Assembly (NCBI GenBank): GCA_905236815.1
Contig: CAJOPE010000015.1
Coordinates: forward strand, 1-44,624
Reading direction: 5' to 3'
DNA from: an uncultured Prevotella sp.
Lineage (GTDB): Bacteria > Bacteroidota > Bacteroidia > Bacteroidales > Bacteroidaceae
Length of the DNA stretch: 44,624 nucleotides
Under the pieces are notes generated by a model. It was not told where the DNA came from. It was given only the letters and a program-made list of their open reading frames with translations, and searched no databases. Of this stretch, positions 42,246 to 44,624 are shown piece after piece. A program made the position numbers and the translations under genes. The stretch's first letter is position 1. Each line of letters opens with the position of its first letter.

Positions 42246-43391
42246 CTATTTTACTACTAGTTTCAGCAATTCTCTTTCATCCTTAGTGAAATCCCTGGTC
42301 GATAGCTTCCAGTTTTCATCAGGCATATACCACCATTGTCGGTCGAAAAACTTCTGCAATTCCTTATCCTTGAATACATATCCGCGATGAGCGTAGGGTA
42401 AATTGCGAAGGATACGTTTATCTCTAGGCGTTAGATCGCGGAAATTTGATGGATACAAATCTTCTATATAAGCTGTTCTGTCATAGAAATATCCAGTTTT
42501 AACCGGTTCTTCAAAATTGCATCTGTATAGTACGTCGGCCGAAAAAAGTACAATCTCATTCTTAGGCTTAAAATTGGTACAATGCCATTCTATCATTCCA
42601 TCTCTTAGTGTGAATTCTGTGTAGTGATCATCGGTATGGCCTTCGTATACTTTATCTTGAATACCAGTTCTCATTTTGCCAATGCCCTTAATAACCTTGA
42701 AAGGTACACCCATAAAAGCACTATCTCTAACAATAAAGTTCTTGGCTGTGTTGTCGACATTTATACGTAGAGTAAAGTCATCAATCTGATGATTGGCCCA
42801 TCTAGTGGCAGGAGTAAGTTTATATTCCAGATCAAACAAATCTTCTACGCTTTTTCCCAACTTGTATCTATAGATATGATGCACAATATTCTTGCCAGGA
42901 ATAAATGGAGCATTGAAAGAATATACGTATGAGATATCAGCTAGGCTGTCTGGATTTGACTTCAAAGAGAGGTAGTTTTCACCTGCTTCAAAATTCAAAT
43001 CCCATTTATTAAAATCTACAGGCTCGTAAGCCGTGTTTGGTATAGTGATGTAGTTTTTATATTCAATAGGCTTCCCATTCATTTCAACTTTAAAATCATA
43101 TATAAATGGATGAGATTTTTCGAACGAGTATTTTACATCGTACAATGGACGGTCAGCTTCAAATCCCATAAGAATTGTTCTATCCTTATCAGGATTTATA
43201 AATTCATAGTAAACATCTACTGTGGCATACCTATTGTCGCCAATCGAAATGGTAAGGATTTCCTTACTTACCGATATGCTGCTTTCTTTCAGTGGTATCA
43301 ATTGATTGCCGCTAGTATAGTATGAGCCATCGTTGGCCTTGACTACAACCGACAGGGCAAACAATATCAATAAGATAATATTTTTCTTCAT
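42246..43391 (-). CDS. Exported protein with C-terminal YARHG domain
   Basis: The 381-aa protein has a signal peptide (KKNIILLILFALSVVVKA). The beta-rich body, with DVYYEFINPDKDRTILMGFEA, looks like the DUF4424 fold, though this is less certain. The C-terminal YARHG domain is clear: LTPRDKRILRNLPYAHRGYVF...FFDRQWWYMPDENW (residues about 318-360). YARHG domains occur in exported proteins and are presumed to bind the cell wall or extracellular ligands; their exact role is unknown. It has its own TATCTTTG box (43447-43440) and stands alone. Confidence 0.75.
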   Translation of the reverse strand: MKKNIILLILFALSVVVKANDGSYYTSGNQLIPLKESSISVSKEILTISIGDNRYATVDVYYEFINPDKDRTILMGFEADRPLYDVKYSFEKSHPFIYDFKVEMNGKPIEYKNYITIPNTAYEPVDFNKWDLNFEAGENYLSLKSNPDSLADISYVYSFNAPFIPGKNIVHHIYRYKLGKSVEDLFDLEYKLTPATRWANHQIDDFTLRINVDNTAKNFIVRDSAFMGVPFKVIKGIGKMRTGIQDKVYEGHTDDHYTEFTLRDGMIEWHCTNFKPKNEIVLFSADVLYRCNFEEPVKTGYFYDRTAYIEDLYPSNFRDLTPRDKRILRNLPYAHRGYVFKDKELQKFFDRQWWYMPDENWKLSTRDFTKDERELLKLVVK

Positions 43392-43562
43392 GAATTAGTT
43401 AATTTATTATCGATACAAAAGTTCGTTACTTTTTCAAGGCAAAGATAGTAAAATCTATCGATTTCACTCTTCATCTCAAAAAGAAAATATTGTTTTTTGC
43501 ATTTGAAGATAAAGGTTTATGGTAATTGCAAAAGATATTTTATACGATATTCATAAAATTAC

Positions 43563-43593
43563 TTGCTAATAACAGAATTTATCTATAAATTTG
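43563..43593 (+). promoter_or_regulatory. Intact promoter before the Sel1 pseudogene
   Basis: TTG (43563-43565), a 20-base spacer and TAAATTTG (43586-43593) match the Bacteroidetes consensus exactly. It lies 26 bases before the ATG at 43620. Confidence 0.7.
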
Positions 43594-43619
43594 AAACTTA
43601 AAACCAATTAAAAATTCGT

Positions 43620-44203
43620 ATGCAAAATGGAGGCTATCGGCATTCTACGGCAATGGGTGGTGATAGAATATGATCAACAGAAAGACAAATTCTTGCTATT
43701 GGAAGCATCTATTGCGGGCTGTGATGAAGCGAAAGCTGATGAAGCATGTATATTTTCGGTTGGTATAATACATATATGGATAAGGAAAAGGGCAAGAAGA
43801 TTCTTGATAATCTTGTTGCAAACTCCCCAAATACCTATGTTTTGTGTAGATACGCATCATTATTGCAGGATGGAACTTCACCATACGAAAAAATCAAGAA
43901 AAAGCACGGAAATAGTGAGGCAATGACTAATTTAGGTTATTGTTATTCGGAAGGCAATGGGGTGAGAAAAGATGACGAGAAAACTGTGGAATGAAAATAC
44001 CAAAGAAGGTATTAAGACATTGGAAAAAGCAACAAAACTTGGTGATGATATAGCGGCATGATTATTATACAGCGCATATTGCAATGGAGAAGATGGCTTT
44101 ACCAAGAATAAAGATAAAGCAAAAAAATATCTTGAGATAGCTGCCAAACGAGGAAAATACTTGAGTTGTTATGATCTAGGAGTTCATTATTACTACGGCA
44201 AGT
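43620..44203 (+). pseudogene. Decayed Sel1-repeat protein gene
   Basis: Pieces of one Sel1-like (TPR-related) protein lie in successive frames: a short start MQNGGYRH (43620); KFLLLEASIAGCDEAKADEA in another frame (to about 43742); IFGWYNTYMDKEKGKKILDN and AMTNLGYCYSEGNGVRKDDEKT (to about 43985); then a third stretch GIKTLEKATKLGDDIAA, an in-frame TGA near 44061, and LLYSAYCNGEDGFTKNKDKA to YDLGVHYYYGK, ending at 44203. Sel1 repeats mediate protein-protein contacts. At least two frameshifts plus one nonsense codon show the gene is dead. Promoter and terminator are still intact, so loss may be recent. Confidence 0.75.
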
Positions 44204-44253
44204 AAGGATACGATACTCAACAATTCGAAAGATAATTAATATCACTCAATATT

Positions 44254-44292
44254 TAGCGCAAAGCCCATAAACAAAGGCTTTGCGCTATTTTT
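44254..44292 (+). terminator. Rho-independent terminator of the Sel1 locus
   Basis: TAGCGCAAAGCC (44254-44265) pairs perfectly with GGCTTTGCGCTA (44276-44287), 10-base loop, followed by TTTTTG. This is the strongest classical terminator in the window. Confidence 0.85.
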
Positions 44293-44423
44293 GTATGCCT
44301 ACGCTTCTTCTATTAATTAATATTTCAAGCGGTTAATACACTTCATTTTTGTACCTCTATTGTACCTCGAAGAGTTTTGATGACAAATAATAAACAAACC
44401 AAAACTGCCAAAAAGTGTACGAT

Positions 44424-44453
44424 TGAGACACAGTGAGACACCATGAGACACTT
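44424..44453. repeat. Three 10-base direct repeats
   Basis: TGAGACACag, TGAGACACca and TGAGACACtt stand head to tail with exact 10-base period, close to one helical turn, so the same face is repeated. TGTACCTC is also repeated nearby (about 44350-44370). This could be a protein-binding array or part of a recombination site at the edge of another element. The stretch 44293-44624 has no convincing gene apart from a 22-aa frame at 44478. Confidence 0.6.
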
Positions 44454-44477
44454 TGGGCGGCGCAATGGGTGGCGCAA

Positions 44478-44546
44478 ATGAAAGAAAAAGAGCTAAAAAT
44501 TAAGACATGTAAATGTTGTGGTAAGACTTTTGTCTATTCTAACTAA
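44478..44546 (+). other. Very short frame with CxCC zinc-ribbon-like motif
   Basis: This 22-aa frame contains TCKCCGKTFVYSN and then stops. It reads like the first half of a zinc-ribbon protein, or the N-terminus of a mobile-element protein that has been cut short. It may also be chance. Confidence 0.25.
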
Positions 44547-44624
44547 AGTTTCCCACTTGCCATTTTACCGGCTTTCGCGAATAATCAAACATTGCAATAT
44601 ACTGATTGACAATCTATTAACATT

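Noticed and set aside
1..44624. tRNA or rRNA genes as integration sites
   Set aside because: No cloverleaf with a recognisable T-loop (GTTCRANNC) in a gene-free stretch and no rRNA-like sequence was found by eye; a tRNA scan would settle it.

Overview
The window looks like a chromosomal segment of a gut Bacteroidales of the Prevotellaceae (Prevotella/Segatella copri-like). The reasons are a SusC/SusD pair with a surface lipoprotein, several exact Bacteroidetes-type promoters (TTG, 18-20 nt, TAnnTTTG), a CRP/FNR-regulated hcp locus, and AT-rich intergenic DNA. The species is inferred, not proven. No rRNA, tRNA, CRISPR array, integrase or transposase is visible.

Layout. (1) 1-477 is a non-coding leader full of hairpins and short repeats. 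(2) 478-4200 (+) is a compact, relatively GC-rich, phage-satellite-like cassette: two small unknown proteins, a DUF3987 P-loop protein, a CHC2/TOPRIM primase-like protein, a DUF5675 protein and an M15 peptidase. (3) 4246-7099 (-) is a two-gene module of an OLD/RecF-like ATPase (DUF3696) and an unknown 345-aa partner, a candidate defence system. (4) 7612-18007 (-) is a tightly coupled seven-gene operon for DNA phosphorothioation defence. SspB (DUF4007), SspC (ATPase) and SspD (PP-loop, DndC-like) form the sulfur-modification arm; a PLD-helicase, a 76-aa protein, an SMC/DndD-like zinc-hook ATPase and a 193-aa protein form a probable SspFGH-like restriction arm. (5) Upstream of it, on the same strand, lies a structured RNA (about 18204-18424) with its own promoter, a rod-like fold and a terminator whose helices are mutually exclusive. 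(6) 18504-20992 (+) has a small ORF, a TonB-domain protein, and a PARIS-like ATPase next to a broken DUF4435 effector.

Three copies of one repeat (7317, 19258, 21006; same orientation) fall exactly at the borders of the phosphorothioation cassette and the PARIS-like cassette. This suggests a defence island assembled or exchanged in repeat-bounded blocks.

The rest is core and accessory metabolism: a metal-binding HMA protein with a LysE-type exporter (21163-21962); glutamate synthase gltB-gltD (22047-28202, -); an undescribed 36-aa membrane protein with its own terminator; a SusC-SusD-lipoprotein operon (28892-34582, -); an ABM monooxygenase and mgsA; a GH29 fucosidase; a nitrosative-stress operon (hemerythrin RIC - DUF488 - hcp - Crp/Fnr regulator, 38032-41354, +) with a palindromic operator; a TonB-domain lipoprotein; a YARHG protein; and a decayed Sel1-repeat pseudogene whose promoter is still intact.
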